In this document: piece by piece, positions 26,001 through 37,843 of the stretch
Position numbering within the stretch: the first letter of the stretch is position 1
Layout of the letters: every line of letters begins with the position of its first letter
Source: Toxoplasma gondii ME49
Lineage: Eukaryota; Apicomplexa; Conoidasida; Eucoccidiorida; Sarcocystidae
Direction: 5' to 3'
Length of the DNA stretch: 64,000 nucleotides
NCBI RefSeq assembly: GCF_000006565.2
Contig: NC_031477.1
Span: 5,356,183 to 5,420,182, forward strand
The notes under the pieces: generated by a model
The model's input: only the letters and a program-made list of their open reading frames with translations
Databases searched by the model: none
Told to the model about the DNA's origin: nothing
Translations under genes and position numbers: made by a program

Positions 26001-29000
26001 TTACGCGAAAAAAATGGTTCACTCTCAAACCCAGATACCCGGCAGACTACGTTTACGACCTTTGCGGTGCCCGCCAGCGCCATGTCGCCTGCTTCTTCGA
26101 GGCTCAGCCTCTGACTCAGCGCGCGCCGAGACCCCCGGTTCCATGTCTGCTCATCCACGGTGGATTTCGAGGCAAACAGGTAAACGGAGACGTCTCAGAA
26201 GAAACGCTTTAACGGCATATATGCGTCTGGATCTCTCCATCTACCTATGTGGACGTCTGTGCCTCTGTCCACCTTGTTTTTCTGTATCTCTCCATGGCTA
26301 CGTGAGTATATATATATATCTGTATCACTCTACCTTTTATATCTGTCTCTATCTCTCTGTATATCTGTATTTAAATCTATTGATATACCTGTATATATGC
26401 TTAAACACGGCATGCGCGATGCAGAGAGAATGCGTTTTATTACATGTTTCGCCTGTTGTGTTTTTTTGTGACCGTGTCTCAGTAGAGATCTTCTTGGCTC
26501 GTCTTTTCGACTTCAGTCGATGCTGCCTTTTTGCGAACCGCATGCAGTGTGCTGAGTAGTCTCCTTTTCGTCCTGTTCGTCTGTCCGCAATTTGGGATCG
26601 AAGTCTTCTTCACCTGAGCCTGGTGTGCAGTTGGAGGATCGAATCTCTGTTCTACATACTCTCTCCCATGAGAGATGGAAGCTGCCCTCAGACGCGTCAC
26701 AGATTGCAACTCGACTCGCTGCAAAATGCAATGAAGGAAAGGGAGAATGGAAATCGCCTGCCCCTCTGAATTGTTTTTTTGCATTTGTATATATATATAT
26801 ATTTATATATGTTCCCCTTATATTTATATATATATATATATACGTGTATATCTTTATATTTACACAGTTCTATTTATACATATATATATATATGATATCT
26901 GTTGGTTCATTGGCGATCGTTTTAGGCATCGTCTTTTGTTTTCTGCGTCTTCCTGCCTCTAGGTTTTGAATGACGCCTGGGTGCTGTCTTTGACGGGAGA
27001 AGATCCGTACCGCGGAGCGTTGTTTGCCAGTGTGAGCCGCCCTGCCTTCGCGTCTCCAGGTTTCGCGCCGTCGGGAGGCCTCTCCTCTTCGGCGCTGCAG
27101 CAGCAGCTGACGATGGGGCGTTCGATGCTTTCGCTGCGCATGTACCCTTCGTACTATATTCGGGAAACACATAGCCCAGGGATGCTCTGGGCTCTCTGTG
27201 GACAGCAGAGGTGGGCATTCGGCGCCATTGCGCAGCTGGTGGAGAACTCGCTGTCGCCGGTGGTTGCGAGCAGAAACGTCTTTGTCTCCTGGGAAGAGTC
27301 CCCGGAAAAGGAACCGATGCTCTGCATTCAAGACGACGGCCAGGGCGTCGACTACCCCGCTATGAATGCTCTCCTCAGACTCTTCGGAACCTTCGAACCT
27401 GGAGACCGCATGCGAAGTGAGACGAAGCACGAGTCGACCTCGATCAGTCTGGATAAACATATGTGTGTTTTCGCTGCGACAGAAGCAATGCTGCACAAAC
27501 GTCTGTGCATGTTTATAAACGTGTAGCCTGCGGGGGATTTGCATACTATATATATATATATATATATATATATGCATTCACTTGCGTACGGATATGTTAA
27601 CAGCGACAGACGTATATATCCTCCACGGATGCTGGTGTACAAATACATCTCCACGTTCACAGTGGAGGACTTCATCCTCTCGGTTCATATATTTATATGT
27701 TTGGGTACATATAGGTATGTTCTTTTGATAAGGGAACACAGGGAGAGGACTGGGCTGCAGTTGACATGTACATACACGTACGGCAGAGGCTGTGTGAGAA
27801 TCTCTGCGAGAAGCGTCTGTGGAGTTTGAGAGGATCTCCGTTTGCGTTCCTCCACTTCGTCCAGTTTCCACACTGTCTACGGATCCCAGTCATCGACGTA
27901 GTCAGCTGTTCCAGAGCCAGCATTGCGGAAAGAGGCCTCCCCCCGTTTTCAGCTGTGACTCTAGATCTATCCGAGAGGCGAGCTCGCTCTCCTCTATAAG
28001 CCTATTTATATGTCGACCGCTTCCGTACCTAGACACCTACAGACATATATACACGTATATATATATATATATACACATAAATATACATATATATACATAT
28101 ATATACATATATATACATATATGTTTCTAGAGGTGAGCATGAGTGTTGAGGAGTCCTTGGCGCTTGTTGACAGAGAGCTACGAGTACGGCGTCGGCTTTA
28201 AAATCGCGTTCGGGCGTTTGTCTTCGAGCTGCGCCGTCATGTCGCGCACACAAGGAACGATCGGCGTCGGCATGTTGTCCATGGAATTGATGGGGCACTG
28301 TGACGCGCGAGAACTCGTTGCTCCTGTAAGGAATCTTTCTGAAAGCTCTCCAAACCGTCTCCGTGAGATCGCGATGAAGCGCCCATTATCCACTCAGTTG
28401 GTCGTTGAGTGTATGCGTGGTATTCAAGTGTTGGTGTAGACGCGCGCGCATGCATACATGTCCACAAATGCAAATCGAGAAAATGAACATATATGTATGT
28501 ACGCATATACATATACATATATACATACATATAAACATATATATATATATAATAGTTGTATGTGTTTACATATGTATATTTATATCTGTTTGTAGACATA
28601 TATATATATATGTATATATTTTATGGACTTTTCATCCGTTTTTGCACGGACAAAGACAAAGGAATGTTTCCTGTCTTTGCAGATGTGCATGTGGAGACTG
28701 CCGAACAAGGAACTGATTAATCGAGACCCAAACAACGCTGCGGACCACCGCCACCACCAGCGCCTTCTCATGAGGTAGGTGAGAGGGAACCCAAACAGTA
28801 AATTAGAAAAGGCTTTCGAGGAACCTGGAGTTGAAAAAGGGAGTTTCAAAAAGAAGAATAGACTCTGGAACGCCCCGTCGGAGGATGTCGGCAGAAAGGA
28901 GAACAAGTCAACTCTCGACGCCCTGCGGGGAGTTCACGATGAATCTTCAAAGGAAGCAGAGTGATCTTTACAAATCGTGTGCTAGGATTTCCTTCACCGA

Positions 29001-32000
29001 GTTTGGTTGCAAGACCCGAAGCGACTCTCCAAGGAAGTGACTGACTGGCGTCGAGGCGGTCCGGGAACTTAAAAAAACGGCGCTTTTTGGAGGAACTTCG
29101 AACGGCGTTCAAGACTACTTGTCGAACAGAAAGAAGTGTGTGTCTCCCGGGATATCTGTCTTTCTGAAAGATTGTGAATCATCTGGATCGCGACGGGAGA
29201 ACAGAGCAGCAGATCGTGTTGTATCGTTTTTGCGTCCTTCGTGTGGAGCTCTCTTGGATGAAAGTGGGGTGACTTTTCTTACCGGCTTCCCCCAAAGGCG
29301 ATGGCTTTCGCTGTATGGTGCATGCAGCTACACGCCGTTTACGACTCCGAATTTGCTCGCCGAGCAGATCAATTTGTTGGGGACGGTTCCGGGGACGCGC
29401 TTGGTTTTCTGGGACTTGCGCGACGACCTCGACTTCCTCGTTTTCGATCCGAAAGAAGAGACGCTGTTCCTGAACACAGCGCCCGCGTCTGGAGCGCAGA
29501 GAGCGCAGAGAGGCCTGCATGCAGAGGGGGTGCGGCTTCCGGAAAAGCCGGACGAAGTGCCTGCGCCAAAGCCGCGGAAAGAAGACTTGACGCGTCCTCG
29601 CCTCCAACTCGAGGGCGGAGCTCCTGCAGGCGGCCCGGAACTCCTCGACCTCGACGAAGACGGCAAGCCTCTCCCTGGAAAGGAGACAGTGGAGATGGAG
29701 ACAGGCGTTTCCGGAGAGAACTCCGCGCAGAGAGACGGCACATCCCCCGGCGCCGGTGCAGACTACCCGCGGGTGCAGCCCTCAGAGAAGGACGGGGAGG
29801 AAGGTGCAGAGAAGGTGGAGAAGAAGAGTGGGGAGAAGATGGGGGAGGAGAAGACTGGTGAGGAAGGCGCAGAGCAGATGGCGGAGAAGACGAACGAAGA
29901 GAAGAGCGGGGAGAAGAAGAGTGGACGCATGCAGGGAGGCCTACCGCCTGTGTTCCCGCTGTGGACGTCAGCGAGACACTCTCTGGACTACTGCTTGCCG
30001 ACGTATCTCTTTTGGCTGCACCTCCATTCCCCCGCGTTGCTTCACGTTCAGGGAAGGCCGCTGCTCCCGACTGCGGCGAGTTTCGCGAGGAAGAAGCCTG
30101 TCCAAGGCGAAGTCCGGGAGGAGAACGGAGAAACGCGAGTGGAGAAAGGCTGCGCTCTCGAGACGACCACCGCACAACAGAGCCTGGAGGAAGAGAAGGA
30201 GGCGAAACGCGACGAAGAAGAGAAGAAACGAGAAGGAAGAGACAAACACGAAGAACTCGCAGAAACTCCCGGACCTGGAAGATCTCTCTACTTCTTCCTC
30301 AAAGAACGACTCTACTGCCAAGTAAGAACGCAACTCGTAAGAGTAACTTGACGTCGAACCACATGCACATCTTCCCACATGTTATATAAATATATATAAA
30401 TATATAAAAACATATATAAATATATAAAAATATATATATATATATATATAAATAAGTATATATATGCATATATATATAGATAGATAGGTACGAAAATGTA
30501 TAAATATGTATAAATCTATACTTCTCTGTCGTGTGCCGCGTGGATATCTAGGCGTTGAGTGTGTGTGGGGAGATGTGGAGACTGTGTGGTTTCCTATTTT
30601 TGTTCGTTTTTCCTCCTTTTTGTCTCCTGCACTGGCTGCCCCTGATTGACTCGCCCGGTTTTCTGTGCATGCGTTCCTGGAAGGCGGAGCTGCAGTACCT
30701 CTTCACTCCCGCAGATCACGCGACAGGCTGTTTCGCACTCTTCGGCTTTCTCAACGATCCGTCTGCCCCTCTGCCCTCCGAGGAGACTGTCTCGTCTCGT
30801 GTGTGCGAAGCTGGCGTTCTCCTCTACTTTCGACAGAGACTCGTCAGGCGCCTTGACGCAGCCTTTCCGGACTTCCCGCGGGCCTTGAACGCTGCTCGCG
30901 ACCCGCGTAAGCAGGGAACCAGAAGGCGCGTGAGGGGACAGGCTCCCGGAACCGCATGCACACTACACGGCGAAAATGGAAGGGGCGCCTAACAAAAGGC
31001 AAAGAAATCGGTCTTTGCATGAATTCATCTGCATTCATACAGAATATACATATATATATTAATATTATATTTATCTCGTTTTGTGAGGAGATAGCGAAGA
31101 CGCACACTCAACCATGTCTTGAAAAAATCAATGCATGCACATTTTTCGACCCTTCTTTCCAGGGAGAGACTTCGACCTCGATGCACATACAAATATATAT
31201 ATATATATATGTATATATATGTATATATATGTATATGTATATATATGTATATATATGTATATATATGTATCTATTTAAATATATATAGTCGGATTTGTGG
31301 AGTTGATCGCTTCCGAGATTTCCCGGTTTGTGTTTGTGTGTGTCTTTCAGCGGATGATTCTCTTTTCGGAGGAAAAGATGGGACTGCCTCAGCAGAAATG
31401 TTCAAGTATTGTCTCACCGCCGTCGTTCACGTTCCAGAGTGGATGCTGCCGTCGATGACAAAGCAGGACTTCCGACACGAGAACAATTTGCCGTACATGA
31501 AATTCAAGAGCAGACGTGAGTGCGGCTTGTTTCTGAGTTTTCGTTTCCAGCTGTTTTGAGGATGCGAAACGTGTTGCTTCTCGTTTGTCCACACCTGTCT
31601 AGGTCGACCTGTTGTCTCGACATTTGTCCAGCTGGCGTTGCGTTTTCCTCGACTTGTACAGCTTCTCGGGTCTCTGGTTGCGCCTGTGTTTGTGTCTGTC
31701 TCTGTGTCGAGCGGCAGGGGATACTTTCGCGCAGATCCCTCGCGCTGCGTCTGTCCCTGTCTATCTCTCTCTCTGTGTTCCTCGGTGTCTTTCAGTGTCT
31801 TTGGATTCGTCGCTTGCTGCGCCTCCACCTCTGTTGGGATCTGCGTCAGTGTCTCTCTTCGTCGTTCTTTTCGCTACTCAACCATTCTCAGCGACATGCT
31901 TGTGTTGACGTTCGCGTCGCGTTTTCTCCCGCGAAAGACCAGCAGGCCCGTCTTTGTGTGAGCGCGTCGCTGCAACGCTGGAGAAGCAAAGTGAGTGTGT

Positions 32001-33635
32001 TTTCCTCTTCTTACACTCAGTCTTGAAGCTGATCGACGAGTACCTCCGTCGCTGCCGCAACCCTCAGGCCCTGCAAGCTTGGCTTGACGACAGGTGAGAA
32101 GAAAAGCTCTTTTCAATCTGAGCGTGCTTTCCTCTTCTTTTTTCTCCACCAATTTGTTTTCGTTTGGAATCTCCACTCAACGGGACTTTGCGCTCGTCTT
32201 TTCTTTGCAGCCTTTCGTTCGTTCCAAACGCTCTGTCCCCATTTTCTTCGTTGTTGATTTCTCTTTCGATTTACAGAGCACGACGCCTTCGGGAGTACCA
32301 CGAGGAGCTTCGCCGCTCGCGTCCAAAGAGAAGACTCGGAGAAGAATTCACTGACGAAGAGAGGCCTCGACGCAGCCCAACTCCACCCGTGACGCACTCC
32401 AGTTCAGGGTACGCCCTGTCTTCTTTTACCTGTTCTTCTCTGTCTGTCTCTCGTTCGCTCTCTTATGCGCTTCTCTGTTCTGTTTGTTCTCTTCTCTCTC
32501 GTCGTCGTTTCTCTGTCGTGATCGACGTCTCGCTAGTTCGTGTTTAACGTCTCCTTCTCGGTCTTGTTCTGATCTTTTGTCCTTTTCTCTCTCTTGACCT
32601 CTCTGTGCCGTTCTCTTTCGCGTTTCGTCTCGCTCTCCCCTTCTTCGTTTCTGCGCGCTGCTCACTGATTCCTCCTGCGTTCTTTTCCCTGTCCGTCTGC
32701 GCTGTCTTGTTCCCCTTCTCTTTTGTGTTTTCCTTCTTCCCAGTTGCCTGGGGCAGCGATGTGCGGCGTCTCTGTGAGTCGCTTCGGCCTTGTCTTTCTC
32801 GCGTCTCCCCTGTCTGTTTTCAGAGCTCCGATCTGGACGGGGGAGAGAGGTAGCGGGGCAGGCGCCTCTTTGCCGCCTGTCAAGCAGCGCGCAGTTTCGC
32901 GACCCACGGGAGGCCCAGGAGCTTGGCAGGAGACTCGCGAGGGCGACGAACGCAAAGAAGGCCTTGACGCGAAGGAAGACAGAACCGAGGAAGACCAAGG
33001 CACACTGGACGTCGAACGCATGCAGCCTCAAGGCGAGCGCGAGGTACGCCTGCACTTGGTCACATGCAATCCCAATTTTTTTTTAGAGAAAAAGATGGCT
33101 CTGCCGCGTCTCCACGTCCAACGACACACACGCAGACACATCTACAAAACTCCTCTGTAATATATATATATATATATATATATATACATGCATATATATA
33201 CATATATACATATATATATATATGTATATGTAAATGGAGGGTAGATAACGCTACAATGAATATGGGTGTGTGTCTGCGATATGTGGAGGTATGCTCCTTT
33301 CTTTTTTCTCTGTCTCTGTATTTATGACAATAGTTCTTCCTATAAAACATGTAGAATATAGTGAAAACGTGCGTGACTAAATAGGCATTTGACCTTTCTG
33401 TTTTCGGTCCTAGGCTGGAAGCGAGGAGGCGTCGGGGACGGGAGGTTCGTCTGTGGCGGATTCTGGGGAGATGGTGGCGGAGACGGAGGAGCCTGTCACT
33501 GGCGGAGAGACTTCGGGAGCGGCTAGGACCATGGAACCCAACGCAGTCGACGGCTCGATGAGCGAGCAGCCGATGGAGGAGGGTGTGAAGAGCGAGGGAG
33601 GCGCAGAGGTTGATGGAGAAGCGAAGATTGTGTGA
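20014..33635 (+). CDS. MORC: Kelch-MORC GHKL ATPase (apicomplexan MORC chromatin repressor), 16 exons
   Basis: Nuclear chromatin silencer; in Toxoplasma, MORC with HDAC3 and AP2 factors represses sexual-stage genes. Exons: 20014-21583, 22366-22566, 22926-23256, 23845-23997, 24521-24938, 25829-26179, 26963-27416, 28174-28325, 28683-28774, 29328-30321, about 30696-30906, 31351-31515, 32021-32093, 32277-32408, 32824-33043, 33414-33635. All phases agree, giving 1,912 residues. An in-frame TGA at 19990 bounds the start; MATNGARAPEED at 20086 is an alternative. Domains: Ala/Pro-rich N-terminus; helical RST-like segment 384-450; six-bladed Kelch propeller about 591-1020 (repeated LFGG, IFGG, IHGG with DMW or DAW); GHKL ATPase with N-box AQLVENS (1098-1104), DDGQG (1132-1136) and YGVGFK (1164-1169); S5-type lobe from SYTPF, interrupted by an E/K-rich insert; then the MORC signature HVPEWMLPSMTKQDF. 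The acidic tail shows no CW zinc finger. The N-box Glu is Gln. Confidence 0.92.
21163..21365 (+). other. RST-like helical domain within MORC N-terminal region
   Basis: Residues about 384-450 of the MORC protein stand out from the flanking Ala/Pro-rich sequence. They read TLFNLLDAL, then VVTDFLNHSLPHAKVYTFIG, then AIVGHDVLHAMVRKLEE. This matches the pattern of RST domains (RCD1-SRO-TAF4): a hydrophobic helix, Y/F-x-x-F, then I-x-x-F-x-x-x-(I/L)-(R/G)-x-IVG-(D/H)-x-LL. RST domains bind transcription-factor activation segments. The assignment is by pattern only. Confidence 0.5.
25127..25285. repeat. (TA)n/(CATA)n microsatellite in MORC intron
   Basis: A long imperfect run of TA, ACAT and TATG units lies in the intron between the fourth and fifth Kelch-coding exons. 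Similar runs sit in later MORC introns at about 26788-26895, 27546-27575, 28030-28125, 28490-28620, 30380-30490, 31190-31290 and 33160-33232. Confidence 0.9.
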
Positions 33636-35280
33636 TGGAAAGAAAATGACACTGGGAGAGATATTTCAAGAACATCCGAGAAACAGCTGGAGAGAGTCCG
33701 ATCTCAGAGCGAGAGACGCGCGAGACTCGAAGGATCGACGCTGCAGGAACATGGAAGGAAGGCTTGACGACGCCGCAAAGGTTCTTCAAGGTGCAGCGAC
33801 AGAGACACCCGCGGAATGAGGGTCTCGGGGGGATGAAGAGATTATGGTCCGGTCGTCTTTTGAGAAACGTTCTATTCTTGAGAGATCGTTCACTTCCCCG
33901 TCTCTGCATCTGTCGACTCGGGTGTAGTCTCTGACGTTGGAAATCCGCCTTCTCTCGTGTTCGCTTTCCTTGCAAATTCCTGCACAAAGAGAGTTTCGCA
34001 GGTTCCTAGACACAGAAAAGAAGCGAGGACCTGTGGAGGCGGTTCCCGCCTGTCTTGCACTTGCAAATGCGCAGTGCATGCAAGCCCCCCCTTTTCGAGA
34101 GAGGTGCTGTCTTTTTGTGTGAACTTGTTCTACATCTAAACCGCTCTCTGTGCACAGCAGTTTTCGGACTTCTGCATCCCATTTCACAGATCCAAATAAC
34201 GCACACAGTGAGAGGCTTCTCTCTTCCTCGAACGACCTACACACTGAGCTCAGAGCTACGAGATACTCCGCAAACCGCGCAAATTCATATATATATATAT
34301 ATATATTCATGTGCATGCAGGGTTATGTTTAAATGTGCACACGTGTGTGTGCTTGCATGCATTTAGTCGATTATCTTTCCTGTCGGGGTAAAGTCAGCTC
34401 ATGCCTCTCATGTAGAACAGGTTTGCGTGCAAAGAGATTTTTAAACACTCCCCTTCACAGCTTCCAAGCGTTCACCTCGAAATCTCTCTAGCCATCTCCT
34501 CTATCCACTTCTCAACATCTCCATATTCATATATATATATATATATATATAGATAGATATATAGATAGATATGTATGTGTATGTAGATATGTGTATGTTT
34601 GTAAGTCTACGTCAGTCTCTGTATCCAGCTCTCTGTACTTCCAGTGCACCTCTATGCATCTACAAAGGTTTACATCCATTTATTCACAGTCACTTGTATC
34701 TCTTTCTGTACATGTGTAACTCTAATAGTATCTGTATCTACGTGTGTGTAGGCGTGAGGATCTCTTTGTAGCGAGAGACACGAGAGCGGAACACAGGAAT
34801 TCTTTCTCTGCAGTGTCTTCAGCATGTCGCGGCTCTGCTCCGAGAGAAGAGAGTGATCGGAGAAATGTGGAAACTGAGAGTGCGCTCACGCAGAGAGGCG
34901 CTGTTTACGTTTTAGGCACTGCGCCGCGCAGGACAGGGATGAACTGTCAAACACAGAAGAGTTGAACAGAGCTGAGAGAAGGCGCGAATGGCCTCCCTCG
35001 ACATAATGCGGCAGCCCCGAAAGAAAAAAGACGAGGCCGCTGCCTTAGACTCAAGAGGAGACGACGAATGCAAACGAGCGGGGGAGGCACACCGCCTCGA
35101 GACAAGCAGCCGATGCGGCGGACGACGGAACGCGAGGAAGACGAGAGGAGAGAGAAGAAAGAAAAGAGAGAGAAGAAAGAAGAAAGCTCCCATTGTGGCA
35201 CGACGCGCGAGAGAAACTGCACAAGGAGAAAAGAAAACGAGACCAGAAAAGGAAAGAAATTCACACAAAAATCCAGAACA
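33636..35280. other. Intergenic region between convergent MORC and GNAT genes
   Basis: Probable 3' UTRs of both genes. It contains TA/GATA runs at about 34286-34308 and 34528-34580 and a purine-rich stretch at 35140-35260. I see no coding sequence. Confidence 0.7.
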
Positions 35281-35570
35281 TCAGTCGAGGATGGAGGAGG
35301 GAAGATTGAACGCACGCGATCTCCGCTGAGTCACACCAGGTGCTTCCAGCTTCTTCTGCCACTTGAGCAAATCGCCTGCACACAACGAACAACCAATTCC
35401 GTTCCAAAAACAAACCAATTTTCTCTTCCCAAATGTACACAGATCGCATGCAGTGATTCTGCGTAAAAAGACGTCTCTGATGAACATAAGCATCCACATA
35501 CACACGCGCAAATATGCATATAAAAAGCTACGCATACGTGAGTATATCGACGCACTTAGCCGTCGCTACG

Positions 35571-35614
<44 letters not shown>

Positions 35615-35693
35615 CATCTATGTATACAGGGATACACAGGCGTCTATATATGTGTCTACATGTGCATACATGCGCACAAATACGCGCGTTTGT

Positions 35694-35729
<36 letters not shown>

Positions 35730-37843
35730 GTCTGTATTTCCGTGTGACTTTTCTTTTTTGTGTTGTTTTTGACCTCGCATGAGTCCTCTTCGAACGACTT
35801 GCTGCAGCTCGAAGCCCTTTGTTTTGGCGAAGCGAATGGAGTCATTGTTCAAGTTGTTGGTGTATAGACGGACGACAGAGTAGTGCTGCTGCACCGCGTA
35901 GTTGATGAATGTGTTGAGGAGGAGGGAACCGATATGCTGCCGACGCAGCGAGCGATCCACGACGAGACGGACCTGACGCAGAAACCGAGGGAAGCGGGTC
36001 AAGTGGAGAGAAGAGAAAGGGGACAGAGAAGACCAGACAGGAGAAGGAGCGAGAGAGATAAAAGAAGCGACAGAAGGAGAGAGAGATATATATAAGAAGC
36101 GACAGAAGGAGAGAGAGATATATATAAGAAGCGACAGAAGGAGAGAGAGATATCAGAAGCGAGAGGAGAAGGAGAGACGAGAAGGAATCCAGATGAGAAG
36201 AAGCGAGAGTGGTCAACTCACGAGTTGCGCAGTTTTGTTGTCGTTCTGAAGAGGCGCCAAGCCGATGCATCCTGCGAGCCGGCGCTGCGGAAAGGAAACA
36301 GAGTTCTCTCACGCTTCTCTCTCTGGGGACTCTCGACACGATCCTTCAAGTACCCGTCACAAGACTGTCGTTATCGCCCTCATCCTTTGTGTGTCTGTGT
36401 TGGAGATTTGCACCTCGCCTCTCTGTGTTTCTCTATGCATACGTTCTTCAAGTCTCTCTCTCTTTCTCTCTGCCTGTGTATTTGGAGACGCCCTTCTCAC
36501 GAATTCTTCTACAACACGGGCCTCCTTCGTCAAGGCCGCGTCCGGCGACCGCTCTTGGCTCATTCTTCTGTCTCAGTTCCCTTCCCCGAACTCCCGCGTC
36601 TTCTCCGTCTGAGCTCCCCGAGCCTCCGTCGCGCGCTTACCGTGGTTCGCTCGGGGTTGCGCGGATCTCTCTGGACGCGCTCGGCGACCCAGAAGCCGCT
36701 GGCCTTGCTGCTCATGTAGCTCTGCGAGACGTCGCCGAGGTCTTGGCAGTCTCGGCGGATGTACATTTCGAACTCCCAGACGCCGCGGAGGAGGAGGTAG
36801 CCGAAGAAGAGGAGGCCTGCGAGGAGGACTTGCGACAAGGAGATGAAGCACAGCGCGATGACGAACAGAGCGAGCAAGTCGATGCTATGGTGGCAGATCC
36901 AGAAGCAGACCGAGGGCAGCGTCAGAGAGCGAAAGTGTCTGTAGCACAGCTGCTTCACCGCCTCCGCGTCCTCCGACCGGAAGGGTCTGACGGTGATCGA
37001 GTCTGGACTGTCTCCGCGAGGCCGCGGAAAGTTCGCAGAGAGCGCATCCGGTGCTTTCTGCAGCGCGTCTGCGTGCAGGCTTCTTGCGGAGTTTGTTGCG
37101 CCCTCGCCGCTGGCTTCGCCGCGCCTCGGAACGTCATCTCGAGGCAGGCCGGCGGAGCTGCGGAGCCGCAGGGACCTGCCTGGATCTTCTCGGTCGCCTG
37201 CGAGGAGCACGCCCATTCGCGACGCATGCAGAGTCCGCCGAGCCTCTTCCTGCTCCAGAGAAGGCCGCAGAGGCAGCGTCGAAGACGCCAGGAGACTGTC
37301 GAAGCCGGCTGCCGCACTCGCAATCAGAGACTCCCCAGCTTCCGCCAGGCCCATCGGCGCAGGGCCTTTCACCACACAATCCCTACTCGCGCACAGAGGC
37401 AAACTTCCCGCCTCCTCAGCTGCGGTGCGACGTCCAGATGTGTCGAAGCTCTCTCCGTGGCTTCTTCTCTCCTTCGAAAGGCTTCCGCCACCTTGTCTGT
37501 CTGCTTCTCTGTGTTCTTGTCTTCCTTCCTGCTCTCGCGGGCTCCTCCCTCGGTCTCGCAGCGACTGTTCTGCGTCTGCGCTGAGGACAGGGAAGGGGAA
37601 CACCGAGGGAGAAGAGGCAGCGAGCATCAGCTGGGCAGTCTGAGCGGCAAGGAGGCGAGGGTCGCGGGCCGCCTCCGGACTCGCGTCGTCGACACTGGCG
37701 CCGTCTTCTGGAGAGTCTTCATCGAGGGAAGAGGGAAGGTCTGAGGAGCTCAGCGACGTGTGCCCCCAAGGCGAGGAGAAGCGGCCGGTCGCGGCGGCCG
37801 ACTGTTCCGGCTCGAGTTCTGCAGCCTTTGGAGAGGAGGCCAT
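35281..37843 (-). CDS. GNAT acetyltransferase, membrane-anchored, NAT8/camello-like (4 exons)
   Basis: By family an acetyl-CoA-dependent N-acetyltransferase anchored in the ER/Golgi membrane. Exons on the minus strand: 37843-36641, 36284-36222, 35972-35774, 35375-35281; phases agree, 519 residues, ATG at MASSPKAAEL. The first 275 residues or so are Ser/Arg/Glu-rich. The domain opens with ITVRPFRSEDAEAVKQL, followed by a long hydrophobic hairpin (LLALFVIALCFISLSQVLLA, then GLLFFGYLLL), then DLGDVSQSYM and SGFWVAERV as in NAT8. GNAT motif B/A follows: LAGCIGLAPLQNDNKTAQL, VRLVVDRSLRRQHIGSLLLN, then SVVRLYTNNLNNDSIRFAKT and KGFELQQV. The acetyl-CoA loop reads RRQHIG where R/Q-x-x-G-x-G/A is expected. 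The last donor is GTCAAA, unusual but the only one that keeps phase with the final exon. Divergent with the cytochrome gene. Confidence 0.87.
35570..35735. repeat. (CT)n and (TA)n microsatellites in GNAT last intron
   Basis: A CT dinucleotide run (35571-35593) abuts a TA run, and a second TA run lies at about 35700-35730, just downstream of exon 3 of the minus-strand GNAT gene. Confidence 0.85.
36059..36162. repeat. Tandem repeat, about 33-bp unit, 3 copies
   Basis: The unit AAGAAGCGACAGAAGGAGAG plus AGAGATATATAT recurs three times with little change, then degrades into GAGAGG sequence. It lies in an intron of the minus-strand GNAT gene, where it reads as a pyrimidine-rich tract ahead of an exon 3 acceptor. 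Confidence 0.8.

Noticed and set aside
28840..29310. Possible extra MORC exon between 28774 and 29328
   Set aside because: The frame 29119-29327 is open into the S5 exon, but phase 2 from the exon ending at 28774 joins cleanly at the CAG before TACACGCCG (29328), giving the expected SYTPF.
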